NCBI GenBank assembly: GCA_030065125.1
Contig: JASJDM010000056.1
Span: 1-37,714, forward strand
Direction of reading: 5' to 3'
DNA from: Lysobacterales bacterium
GTDB lineage: Bacteria > Pseudomonadota > Gammaproteobacteria > Xanthomonadales > SZUA-38
DNA: 37,714 bases
Shown here: positions 9,101 to 17,082 of the stretch, piece after piece
Position numbering within the stretch: position 1 is the stretch's first letter
Layout of the letters: each line of letters opens with the position of its first letter
Notes under the pieces: model-generated
Database searches by the model: none
What the model saw: the letters and a program-made list of their open reading frames with translations, nothing else
Told to the model about the DNA's origin: nothing
Translations under genes and position numbers: made by a program

Positions 9101-9964
9101 AGTTTCCTGGTGGACGGCCTGACACGCTGGGACTTCGAGGATCTGCCGGAACAGGTCGAGGTGGAAGAGGGTGTCCAGGCCTGGCCGGCCCTGGTGGACC
9201 AGGAGGATGCCGTGGGTATCCGATTGTTCGAAGACCGGGAGTCGGCTCACGACTACCATTTGCACGGCCTGCGTCGCCTGCTGCAGCTCAGCCTGAAGGA
9301 CAAGTTCCGCTACCTGCACCGATCCCTGGCCCTGGACCCCCAGGTCTGCCTCCGGTATGCCTCCATCGGCAGCGCCAGCGATCTGCGCGACGACCTGGTA
9401 TTTTCCATCTCCATGGCCTGTGTCGCGGCGTTCGACCAGCCGGTGCGCGACGCTGACGCTTTCGAGCGGCTGACCCATTTCGCCCGGGTAGACCTGCTGC
9501 AGCGGGCTACCCAGGTACAGTCCCTGGTGGAAGAGATTCTGTCCGCCTACCACCAGGTGTTTCGTTCCCTGGACGACGACCTGGAGAACCTGTATCCCTG
9601 GGCCCATGGCGACATGCAGTCCCAGCTCGGTTACCTGCTTTACCCGGGTTTTCTCACGGACGTTCCCCACGAGCAATTGACTCATTACCCCCGCTACCTG
9701 TCCGCCATGAATACCCGTGTCCAGCGGCTGACCCAGGATCCGGCCCGGGACCGCCAGCGGCTGCGTCTGCTTGAAGGATTCTGGACCGACTACCTGGAAC
9801 GCTGTGACGAGTTGGACAGCTATCCAGCCTCCCTGGCGCGATTCCACTGGATGATCGAGGAGTACCGCGTGTCGGTGTTTGCCCAGGAACTCAAGACCGC
9901 CATGCCGGTGTCCTCCAAGCGCCTGAAGACCCAGTGGGCCCGGGTATTGAAGGACAAGGGATGA
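6104..9964 (+). CDS. hrpA: HrpA, ATP-dependent DEAH-box RNA helicase
   Basis: This is a 1286-aa DEAH/RHA helicase, close to the 1300 aa of E. coli HrpA, which resolves stalled ribosomes and processes mRNA. Motif I GETGSGKTTQ lies near residue 94, DEAH within IDEAHERSLN near 190, SAT within ITSATIDTERF near 222, and motif VI QRAGRCGRLGPG near 388. After the two RecA domains come the winged-helix/HA2 region, the OB fold and the long HrpA-specific C-terminal DUF3418 region, ending at WARVLKDKG. The ATG at 6104 gives a normal HrpA N-terminus. The stop overlaps the next gene as ATGA, implying translational coupling with the MATE exporter. Confidence 0.97.
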   Translation: MLKQLHSRLDQVMGRDRPHIERRLSGLARRAGKGLPIDRGSAEVEQEIQASVQRRQQREGLAFPIRFDPDLPISAHVEEITRALATHQVLIVAGETGSGKTTQLPKICWQAGRGRDGWIGCTQPRRIAARSISARLAEEMQLKVGGAVGFSVRFDEKLSSDTVFKVLTDGMLLAETQSDRPLIGYDTLIIDEAHERSLNIDFLLGYIKALLPRRPDLKVIITSATIDTERFSRHFHDAPIIEVSGRSYPVEMRYRSLLDEDQRERDLFAGIADAVDELDQVDPRGDILVFLPGERDIREATDTLTKRGLRNTEILPLFARLSAAEQHRIFHPGNARRIVIATNVAETSLTVPRIRFVIDSGLARISRYSSRSKVQRLPIEAISRASADQRAGRCGRLGPGTCIRLYSEEDFQQRPEFTEPEIQRTNLAAVILRMEMLGLGKLEDFDFLDAPSDRFIKDGYQLLFELGALDGARHLTRLGREMAWWPVDVRMGRLVLAGRDQDCLEECLVLAAFLSLADPRERPMEAQQQADERHQQWVDTESDFVTLLNLWRDWLKARKELSHSRQRRWCRDNFLSYMRMREWWDIRRQLADMAKESGWKLNRKGDGPATYEALHRALVTAFIGQLGLKDEREYRGERNRRFSIFPGSGLFARGPKWLVSAFLVETTRVYARINARIEPAWAEQAAEHLVKRRYYDPRWSAKSGRVVGYEQVTLNGLMLVARRRVHYGPHDPEIARELLIRDGLVPGNIRSKGKFLTHNAAVIDEVRELEERQRKRDLLVDDEVLFQFFDERLPAGIHTTRAFERWREKAEAKAPDLLKLDPGYVLMRDDHGVDGGSFPDHLDVDGARVPLEYRLAPGQADDGVNLLLPLHLLNKARAEQLEWLVPGLLREKVVALIKSLPKPRRRYLVPAPNFAADFLGRDWDRQDSLLTQLAGFLGTESGQPLAVSEFDPLQLPDHLKINVQLRDGSQSVASSRDLEALQAEWGEQAREDFLSQADRSFLVDGLTRWDFEDLPEQVEVEEGVQAWPALVDQEDAVGIRLFEDRESAHDYHLHGLRRLLQLSLKDKFRYLHRSLALDPQVCLRYASIGSASDLRDDLVFSISMACVAAFDQPVRDADAFERLTHFARVDLLQRATQVQSLVEEILSAYHQVFRSLDDDLENLYPWAHGDMQSQLGYLLYPGFLTDVPHEQLTHYPRYLSAMNTRVQRLTQDPARDRQRLRLLEGFWTDYLERCDELDSYPASLARFHWMIEEYRVSVFAQELKTAMPVSSKRLKTQWARVLKDKG

Positions 9965-11271
9965 GCAGCCCCCAGTCGCTCCCGACCCACCGCGACGTGC
10001 ATCGCCTGGCGGTGCCCATGATTCTGTCCAACATCTCCATCCCCCTGCTGGGCATGGTGGACACTGCCGTGGTCGGGCACCTGCCCGAGGCCCATCATCT
10101 GGGAGCCGTGGCGGTGGGGGCCATGATTTTCAGCTTCGTGTTCTGGGGGTTTGGTTTCCTGCGCATGGGTACCACCGGCTTCGTCGCCCAGGCCCATGGG
10201 TCCGGGGTCGAAGGCGCCGTTCAGAACCGTTTCGGCCAGGCCGCGGTCCTGGCCCTGGCGCTGGCCGTGCTGGTGCTGCTGCTGCACCCGTGGGTCCGGG
10301 ACATCGCCTTCGGGCTGGTGGATGCCACCGCCGCAGTCGAAAGCCAGGCCCGCCGCTATTTCGAAATCCGCATCTGGGCTTCCCCGGCGACCCTGATGAC
10401 CTACGTCCTGGTCGGCTGGTTCCTGGGTGTGCAGGACGCCCGGGCACCGCTGATGATCATGCTCACCGCCAACCTGGTGAACATTATCCTGGATTTGCTG
10501 TTCGTGCTGGTTTTCCAGTGGGGTGTTGCAGGGGTGGCGCTGGCCTCGGTCTGCGGCGAGTACCTGGCGGCGCTGACCGGGCTGGTGCTGGCCTTCCGGC
10601 GGGGCGGGCTGGGCCGTCACCGCTGGCAGTGGCGCGAGGTGCTGCACCTGGACCAGTTGCTGGAGATGGTGCGGGTCAACACCGACATCATGCTGCGCAC
10701 CCTGTGCCTGATCTTTGCCTTTGCCTTTTTCACCCACCAGGGCGCCCGCCAGGGGGACATCGTGCTGGCGGCCAATGCGGTACTGTTGAACTTTCAGCAC
10801 CTGATGGCTTACGCGCTGGATGGGTTTGCCCATGCCGCCGAGGCTCTGGTGGGCAAGTTCGTCGGTGCCCGCAACGCCCGCGGCCTTGCCCGGGCCATCC
10901 GTCTGACCCGCGACTGGTCACTGGGGATCGCCCTGTTTGCGGTGCTGCTTTACTGGGTCGGCGGGGATTGGTTGATCGGTTTGCTCACCAGCATCCAGGC
11001 GGTGCGTGATACAGCGGGGTCGTTCCTGCCCTGGCTGCTGATCTCACCCCTGATCTCGGTGTGGAGCTTCTGGCTGGACGGCATCTTCATAGGCGCCACG
11101 CGGGGACGGGACATGCGTAACACCATGGTCATTGCGCTGCTGGCCTACCTGGCGGCCTGGTGGCTCCTGCAATCCCTGGGCAATCACGGACTGTGGGCCG
11201 CTCTGATGGTGTTCCTGGCCGTTCGCGGCATCACCCTGGGCACCCTGCTGCCCCGGGTCCTCAGAGTGTAA
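9961..11271 (+). CDS. MATE-family efflux transporter (DinF-like)
   Basis: This is a 436-aa integral membrane protein of the multidrug and toxic compound extrusion family, with about 12 hydrophobic segments. The opening HRDVHRLAVPMILSNISIPLLGMVDTAVVGHL is the classic DinF-branch N-terminus, and GTTGFVAQAHG and ANLVNIILDLLFV are further family motifs. It exports substrates by H+ or Na+ antiport (family knowledge); the substrate is unknown. I start it at ATG 9961, which overlaps the hrpA stop by 4 bases; an upstream in-frame GTG at 9934 lies inside hrpA and would add a polar extension. It forms a two-gene transcription unit with hrpA. Confidence 0.93.
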   Translation: MSSPQSLPTHRDVHRLAVPMILSNISIPLLGMVDTAVVGHLPEAHHLGAVAVGAMIFSFVFWGFGFLRMGTTGFVAQAHGSGVEGAVQNRFGQAAVLALALAVLVLLLHPWVRDIAFGLVDATAAVESQARRYFEIRIWASPATLMTYVLVGWFLGVQDARAPLMIMLTANLVNIILDLLFVLVFQWGVAGVALASVCGEYLAALTGLVLAFRRGGLGRHRWQWREVLHLDQLLEMVRVNTDIMLRTLCLIFAFAFFTHQGARQGDIVLAANAVLLNFQHLMAYALDGFAHAAEALVGKFVGARNARGLARAIRLTRDWSLGIALFAVLLYWVGGDWLIGLLTSIQAVRDTAGSFLPWLLISPLISVWSFWLDGIFIGATRGRDMRNTMVIALLAYLAAWWLLQSLGNHGLWAALMVFLAVRGITLGTLLPRVLRV

Positions 11272-11629
11272 TCGGCAACCCCGGATTCGGCCGGCCCGGG
11301 CGGTGATCTGGCAATTAAGATCGGGGCGCCAGATTGGCCGCTATTCTATTGAAAAATAGCGATAAAAGCGGAACAAAAAATTAACGCCTTACTAATGTTT
11401 GCGTGGTAGTCTTACGCCGCGTTTCAGGGGTCCCGGGGCGCAGTGACGTCTGTTGACGGTGCAGCCAGGGAATTTGAACGACGCGATGGCGGCAGAACCC
11501 GCTAGACTGAGGTGATAACAAATAACATCGGGGATTGGCTTTGACGGTAATCGGACCCATATACCCAGCGCCCCCGGGGAACCAGGGACGGAGCACAAGA
11601 GGCGTCGCAGAACGCCAGGCATAACGAAT
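11272..11629. other. intergenic region without a gene
   Basis: These 358 bp follow the MATE gene. They contain two inverted repeats, ATCTGGC/GCCAGAT (11306-11312 with 11328-11334) and CGCTATT/AATAGCG (11339-11345 with 11355-11361). Neither is followed by a U-tract on the plus strand. An AT-rich stretch at 11338-11400 probably includes the promoter of the next gene, but I cannot assign -35 and -10 boxes. No coding frame here looks protein-like. Confidence 0.6.
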
Positions 11630-14600
11630 ATGACAAACATTCTCAGAATCAAACAGTGGCTCGGCCGCGTCGGCATTGCCCCACTGGCCACTGTCTCGCT
11701 GACCGCGATGCTGGCTGCACCGGCGGTAGGTGCATCTCCCGCGACGCTGCTCATTGAGCGCAATGATGCGGGCAGCGTCATCCAGGCTGTCAGGCTGGAA
11801 CACTGGTCCTACAATGCAGCCAAGGGCGTCCTCAAAGCCACCTCCAGAGGCGGAATACGCCGCTGCGGCGCCGCCATGGGCGGCAAGCAGGGCGCAAAGA
11901 CCCTGCTGCTGGACGGCGTCAGCTACGCCCTGGATTCCGTGGAAATCAACAGGAAGGGGCGGCCCCGGATTACGGTCCGGCCCAGCTACAAGGGCCTGTT
12001 TCCCACCTGTCACTCCTATCAGGTCTCTGAAAGCAGCTCCGCTGTCGAAACCAAAGGCGCCGGTGGGCTGAACTTCCAGGTCGACGTGCTTGGATCCCCG
12101 ACAACGACGAATTTGAATGTCGCCAGCGCCATCACCTACGATCCCTCGCCGACGCCGACCTTGAGCCTGACGCTGGCCGACGACGTTTTGTGTCTGCAGG
12201 ACAGTACGCCACAGGCCGGGGTGGTGCTGTCCATCACGGACAGCAACAACAACACGATTCCGTATGCCGGCTGGTCGGGGCTGTCCTACGCACCGTTCAT
12301 GACGGTTGGCGGATCCGGTCAGATGCCCACCGTCAAGGCCAACAGTGACGGCAACCCGCAGTGTGCGGCAATTCCCCTGGCAGAAACCGTGGTCGAGCAG
12401 CCCGACCCCCCCGCCTTCGCCTGTGACGATCCCGACGTCATCAACCGGGCCAGTTTTGAGGCCAGCGAAGTTCCGCTGGTGCCGTCGTCGGATGGAATCC
12501 AGCTGGATTTCAGGCTGGTACGCACGCCGGTAGAGCTGATTTCGGGTTTGGACTCGGCGGAGTATGAGCTGACAGTAACCAACTGCGGGGCCGCCGATAC
12601 CTCGAGTGTTGTCGTTCGGGACTTTTTCTCGACCAGTGAGTTTGACGCCGGCACATCAACCTGCACGCCCGCCGCGGCGTGTGCCCAGCCGACGGCTTAT
12701 GTTGACTATGAAGTCGGCCTGTTGCCGGCGTTCGATCAGCAGGACCCGACAGCTTCCCAGGCGGTGATCTCGGTGACCCGACCCCGGATGTTGACCTCCG
12801 GCAGTCAGCTCACGGTGGCCGCGGCGGCGATTGACCTGGCCGAGAGCAACGAGCCACTGCCCGACAACAACGTGGGTCAGTGGACCTTCCAGACCCTGAC
12901 CAATCAGGTGCCGGATGTGAACTTTGGCGGCACCACCGCTGATCCCATCGACGAGGACCAGGGAACGGTCCAGGATCCCGCTATCATCACCGGGCTCACG
13001 ATTACCATCAGCGATTCGGACGGCACCATTGATCCGGCGGACGTCACCGTCACCTCCCTGGACACGAACATCGTGACGGTAGTTGGCCAGGACATCACCC
13101 TGGAAGCGAATGGCGATATCACCGTGACCAACATTCAGGTGGTCAACGAGCCCGACGCGTACACGGAAGGGATCCCGGTCCTGCCGGCACGGATCCGAGT
13201 CGCCGCCATCGATAACCGTGGCGCAACGGGTGAGTCGGTTTTCGACCTGGCGGTGAACCCCGTGAACGACCCGCCGAAGCTAACGGTGCTGGGTGGATTC
13301 GATCCCAACGGTGCGCCAATTTCGCAACCCATCTTCACGGCCGAGTGTGACCAGGACTCTCCACCGGGTTGCGCGGATCACGTCTATCCATCCGATGTTG
13401 GAGGATTCCAGTTCAGCACCGACGGCTGGATTGTCTCGGTAACGGCCGGCGCACCTTTCGAAACCGAAGGCGCGCCGACGCCCGTTATAAGCAACGTCAG
13501 CGATCCCGACGGCATTTTCTTCTGCACGCCCACTTGTCTGCCCATGCTTGACGGCAACGGCGGGCTGGAATACGTGCTGTCGGGCAACTCCGGCGAAGCC
13601 ATGGTGACGGTCACGGCTGACGACCTGCAGGCGGAAAACAACGTGACCACCATTCAATTCCGGGTGGTGGTGCAGAATTCGCCGCCGGTGGTGGACGGCC
13701 TGCAGTCGTTTTCGCTGGCTGAAAACACCGCCAACCTGACCTCAGTCGGCGTGGTGACGGCGTCGGACCCCGAGACCGATCCGCTGCAGGACTGGGCCAT
13801 CGTGGGTGGCAATGTTGACGTGGACAGTGACACCAACCTGCCGTTCGTCATCAACCCGGCCACGGGCGAAATCACCGTCAACGACTCCGATGACCTGGAC
13901 TTCGACGGTGCTGTCCAGTCCTTCACCCTGTCGGTGACCGTGGACGACAACGCCATGAACACCAGCAACCCCGTGGACGTGGTGATCAACCTGACCGATG
14001 AAAACGATATTGCGCCCACCGTGGCTTCAGGTCTGACCTTCAGCGTTGCCGAGGGATCACTGGTATGCCCGTCATGCCGGGTGACCGCCACAGATCCTGA
14101 CACGGTCGGCTCTCTGCAGGGCTGGACTATCGTCAGTGGCAACGACGACGTCGACGGTGACGGCAACTTCCCGTTCAACATCGTTGACGATATGAGTGGT
14201 GACCTCACCGACGGCGTGATTGGCATCGTCGATGACGGTGATCTGGACTTTGAGCGGCAGACCAGCTTCACCCTGCAGGTAACCGTCGGAGACGGTGCTA
14301 ACACCAGCGACCCGCAGACCGTCACCATCGACGTTACCAATACCAACGACAACGCACCCGTAGTGACGTCGGCCCAGGTCTTCAGCATTGATGAAAATTC
14401 AGCACTGGACACCCCGGTCGGCACGCCCATCCAGGGTAGCGATCCCGACGGTACCGGAACGCTGCAGGACTGGGCGATCGTATCGGGCAACGTGGACAGC
14501 GATACCGACGGAAACGGTCCGTTCGCATTGGATCCGAGTACGGGGCAGCTTTCCGTCAACGATCCCGACGATCTGGATTTTGAAACCATTTCGCAGTACA

Positions 14601-14683
14601 CGCTCAGAGTGACCGTCAGCGACGGCACCTTCACCAGTGCCGAAGAAGACGTAACGGTCAACATCAACGACCTGGCTGAATAA
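11630..14683 (+). CDS. large secreted protein with C-terminal cadherin-like repeats
   Basis: This 1017-aa protein has a signal peptide (basic start, hydrophobic LATVSLTAMLAAPAVGA). Residues ~35-270 are a Cys-containing N-terminal part I do not recognise. It is followed by CDDPDVINRASFEASEVP and an Ig/DUF11-like segment with CTPAAACAQP. From about residue 420 there are beta-sandwich units rich in DP.D and ND-PP linkers. The last three (from about residues 683, 799 and 909) are cadherin-like: each has a [FL]S[LVI][AD]E[NG] start, an LQ.W.IV.GN.D core, a DDLDF-like Ca-binding loop and a closing [DN].NDNAP-type linker. Such domains mediate Ca-dependent adhesion or extracellular matrix roles (inference). 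There is no C-terminal anchor or type I secretion RTX tail. A strong terminator follows, so it ends its own unit. The SD before ATG 11630 is weak. Confidence 0.85.
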   Translation: MTNILRIKQWLGRVGIAPLATVSLTAMLAAPAVGASPATLLIERNDAGSVIQAVRLEHWSYNAAKGVLKATSRGGIRRCGAAMGGKQGAKTLLLDGVSYALDSVEINRKGRPRITVRPSYKGLFPTCHSYQVSESSSAVETKGAGGLNFQVDVLGSPTTTNLNVASAITYDPSPTPTLSLTLADDVLCLQDSTPQAGVVLSITDSNNNTIPYAGWSGLSYAPFMTVGGSGQMPTVKANSDGNPQCAAIPLAETVVEQPDPPAFACDDPDVINRASFEASEVPLVPSSDGIQLDFRLVRTPVELISGLDSAEYELTVTNCGAADTSSVVVRDFFSTSEFDAGTSTCTPAAACAQPTAYVDYEVGLLPAFDQQDPTASQAVISVTRPRMLTSGSQLTVAAAAIDLAESNEPLPDNNVGQWTFQTLTNQVPDVNFGGTTADPIDEDQGTVQDPAIITGLTITISDSDGTIDPADVTVTSLDTNIVTVVGQDITLEANGDITVTNIQVVNEPDAYTEGIPVLPARIRVAAIDNRGATGESVFDLAVNPVNDPPKLTVLGGFDPNGAPISQPIFTAECDQDSPPGCADHVYPSDVGGFQFSTDGWIVSVTAGAPFETEGAPTPVISNVSDPDGIFFCTPTCLPMLDGNGGLEYVLSGNSGEAMVTVTADDLQAENNVTTIQFRVVVQNSPPVVDGLQSFSLAENTANLTSVGVVTASDPETDPLQDWAIVGGNVDVDSDTNLPFVINPATGEITVNDSDDLDFDGAVQSFTLSVTVDDNAMNTSNPVDVVINLTDENDIAPTVASGLTFSVAEGSLVCPSCRVTATDPDTVGSLQGWTIVSGNDDVDGDGNFPFNIVDDMSGDLTDGVIGIVDDGDLDFERQTSFTLQVTVGDGANTSDPQTVTIDVTNTNDNAPVVTSAQVFSIDENSALDTPVGTPIQGSDPDGTGTLQDWAIVSGNVDSDTDGNGPFALDPSTGQLSVNDPDDLDFETISQYTLRVTVSDGTFTSAEEDVTVNINDLAE

Positions 14684-14718
14684 TTTCCTTCGGCCAGACT
14701 GAACACTCCTTGGGACAG

Positions 14719-14745
14719 GCCCCGGTTTTCCGGGGCTTTTTTTTT
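14719..14745 (+). terminator. intrinsic terminator after the cadherin-like gene
   Basis: GCCCCGG (14719-14725), loop TTTT and CCGGGGC (14730-14736) form a perfect 7-bp stem. A run of nine T follows immediately, 35 bp after the stop codon. Confidence 0.92.
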
Positions 14746-14826
14746 GCGGCGGTCATCCCCATTTCCTGACCGCGGCAGTTACACGGGTGCCAGGGACCGG
14801 CGCCACTATCCCGGGGACCTGATTCC

Positions 14827-16962
14827 TTGAAACGCACTGGTCGAACACATCGCGATCTGTCCCGCTGGTGGGAAAGCTTCAGGCATTCCGCCGGGGACGA
14901 CGCCTGCGCCCAGCTGGCGCCGCAAATTGAGCCGCTGCTGGAGAAGGACAACGGCCTGAACCTGTCCGAGGGAGTAACCTCTCCTGCCCACCTGCTGGAT
15001 TCGCTGGAAGTGCTGAGCGAGCTGAACGCCGACGCCGACTGCCTGGCCGTCATGTGCGACTACTTCGCCTGGTGCAAGAACCAGTCTGAACCGCAGCTTG
15101 ACCTGACCCGCCAGATTATCGAGATTGACCGGCTGGAGGCTGCCTACGATTCGGAGCATGCCTCGGCGGAGGGATTGCGTCGCCTGTTGCTGGCCATGGT
15201 CGAAGACGTGCGGGTCGTACTTATCGTGCTGTCCGACCGGCTGGTGCGGCTTCGGGCCTATGCCAGGGCAGACGACGAATCACGCCGGGCATTTGCCACC
15301 CTGATCAACGCCATCCACGCTCCCCTGGCCAACCGGCTGGGGATCTGGCAGCTCAAGTGGGAGATCGAGGATTTCGTTTTCCGCTTCCTGGAACCCGACC
15401 TTTACAAGCGAATCGCCAAGCTGCTGGCCGAGCGCCGAACCGATCGGGAGCGCTTCATCCGCCGATTTATCGAGCAGGTCAACTACGAACTCAACGGCGC
15501 CGGCATCAAGGCTGACGTACAGGGGCGTCCCAAGCACATTTACAGCATCTGGAAAAAAATGCAGCGCAAGGGGCTGGCCTTCAACGAGCTGCATGACATC
15601 CGCGCGGTCCGCATCCTGGTAGAAGACGTGCCGGCCTGCTATGCGGCACTGGGCATCGTGCACGCCCTGTGGAAACCGGTGCCCGGCGAATTCGACGACT
15701 ACGTGGCCAACCCCAAGGCCAACAACTACCGCTCCCTGCATACCGCAGTGTTCGGAGCCGAAGGCAAGACCGTGGAAGTGCAGATCCGTACCCGGGAAAT
15801 GCACGAGCAGGCTGAACTGGGGGTGGCCGCCCACTGGCGCTACAAGGAGGGTGGGGCCCACGACCCCAGTTACCAGCGCAAGCTCAACTGGATGCGCCAG
15901 CTGCTGGACAGCCGCGACGAGGGTGACAAGGCAGCCCTGCTGGATGAATTCGGCACCGAGGGCGCCGAGGACCGGGTATACGTGCTCACGCCCAAGGGCA
16001 AGGTGCTGGACATGCGTCAGGGGTCTACGGTGCTGGATTTTGCCTACCACATTCACACCGGTGTCGGTAACCGTTGCCGCGGTGCCAAGGTGAATGGGCG
16101 TATCGTGCCGCTGACCTATCAGGTCAACAACGGGGAACAGGTGGAGATCCTCACCGCCAAGGAACCGGATCCCTCCCGGGACTGGCTGTTGCCCCGCCTG
16201 GGCTACCTTCGCAGCTCCCGGGCCAGGGCCAAGGTTCGCCAGTGGTTCCGCCAGAAGGATCGCGACCGGAACCTGGCCGAGGGCCGCGAGCTGCTGGAAA
16301 AGGAGCTCAAGCGCATGGCAGCCGGTTCCGACCACCTGGAGCCGCTGGTCAAGCGGTTCAAACTGCGGGATCTTGACGCCCTGTACGAGGCCGTTGCCAT
16401 CGGCGAAGTCACGTCGGGGCAGGTGGCGTCCGCGCTGCAGGACCTGGCCCAGCCTGACGACGACACTGACGTACTACCCCTGGCCCGGGCGCCGTCGACC
16501 CGGCGGCGCAGCAAGGACGACCTGGTGATCGAGGGCGTGGGCAACCTGCTCACCAATCTGGCGGGCTGCTGCAACCCGGTGCCAGGGGATGCCATTGTGG
16601 GGTTCATCACCAAGATCCGCGGCGTCAGCATCCACCGCAGGGACTGTCCCCAGGTTGAGCGGCTGGTGCACGGCGACCCGGCGCGCATGCTGGAGGTTGC
16701 CTGGGGTGACAAGACCTCGGACCGCTACCAGGCGGAGATCCGGGTATCGGCTTATGATCGCAAGGGGCTGCTCAAGGACATCGCCAATCTTGTGTCCTCA
16801 TCCCACAGCGACATCCTTGCCCTGCAGTCCAACGCTGACGTGCGGGACGGTACCGCTGACGTACGGCTGGTGGTGCAGGTGGGTGATTTTGACCACCTGA
16901 GCTACCTGCTCAACCGCCTGTCCACACTGCCCAATGTCATCGACGTTCGCCGGGTGGGCTGA
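14827..16962 (+). CDS. relA: RelA, GTP pyrophosphokinase ((p)ppGpp synthetase I)
   Basis: This is a 711-aa long RSH enzyme that makes (p)ppGpp from ATP and GTP/GDP on stalled ribosomes. The N-terminal HD region lacks the HDxxED hydrolase residues, so it should be synthetase-only. The synthetase domain carries EFDDYVANPK near residue 287, the acidic motif of monofunctional RelA, then YRSLHTAV and TVEVQIRTREMHEQAELG. The TGS domain follows (about 381-450), then a conserved-Cys region (NLAGCCNPVPGD and HRRDCPQ, near 578-610) and a C-terminal ACT domain (about 636-709). It must start at TTG 14827: the frame is closed by a stop at 14767 with no ATG or GTG after it, and GGGGAC lies upstream. It is preceded by a terminator and so probably has its own promoter. 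Confidence 0.97.
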   Translation: MKRTGRTHRDLSRWWESFRHSAGDDACAQLAPQIEPLLEKDNGLNLSEGVTSPAHLLDSLEVLSELNADADCLAVMCDYFAWCKNQSEPQLDLTRQIIEIDRLEAAYDSEHASAEGLRRLLLAMVEDVRVVLIVLSDRLVRLRAYARADDESRRAFATLINAIHAPLANRLGIWQLKWEIEDFVFRFLEPDLYKRIAKLLAERRTDRERFIRRFIEQVNYELNGAGIKADVQGRPKHIYSIWKKMQRKGLAFNELHDIRAVRILVEDVPACYAALGIVHALWKPVPGEFDDYVANPKANNYRSLHTAVFGAEGKTVEVQIRTREMHEQAELGVAAHWRYKEGGAHDPSYQRKLNWMRQLLDSRDEGDKAALLDEFGTEGAEDRVYVLTPKGKVLDMRQGSTVLDFAYHIHTGVGNRCRGAKVNGRIVPLTYQVNNGEQVEILTAKEPDPSRDWLLPRLGYLRSSRARAKVRQWFRQKDRDRNLAEGRELLEKELKRMAAGSDHLEPLVKRFKLRDLDALYEAVAIGEVTSGQVASALQDLAQPDDDTDVLPLARAPSTRRRSKDDLVIEGVGNLLTNLAGCCNPVPGDAIVGFITKIRGVSIHRRDCPQVERLVHGDPARMLEVAWGDKTSDRYQAEIRVSAYDRKGLLKDIANLVSSSHSDILALQSNADVRDGTADVRLVVQVGDFDHLSYLLNRLSTLPNVIDVRRVG

Positions 16963-17082
16963 GCAGGCCTCGTCGCTCATTCGAGGCGCCGTACACCGAA
17001 TCTGTCTCTCTCCCGGCGCCGCGACTTGTCCGCACTTACACGTTAATATCAATTCAGGAAAGGATGGATTCCCTTTGGGATC

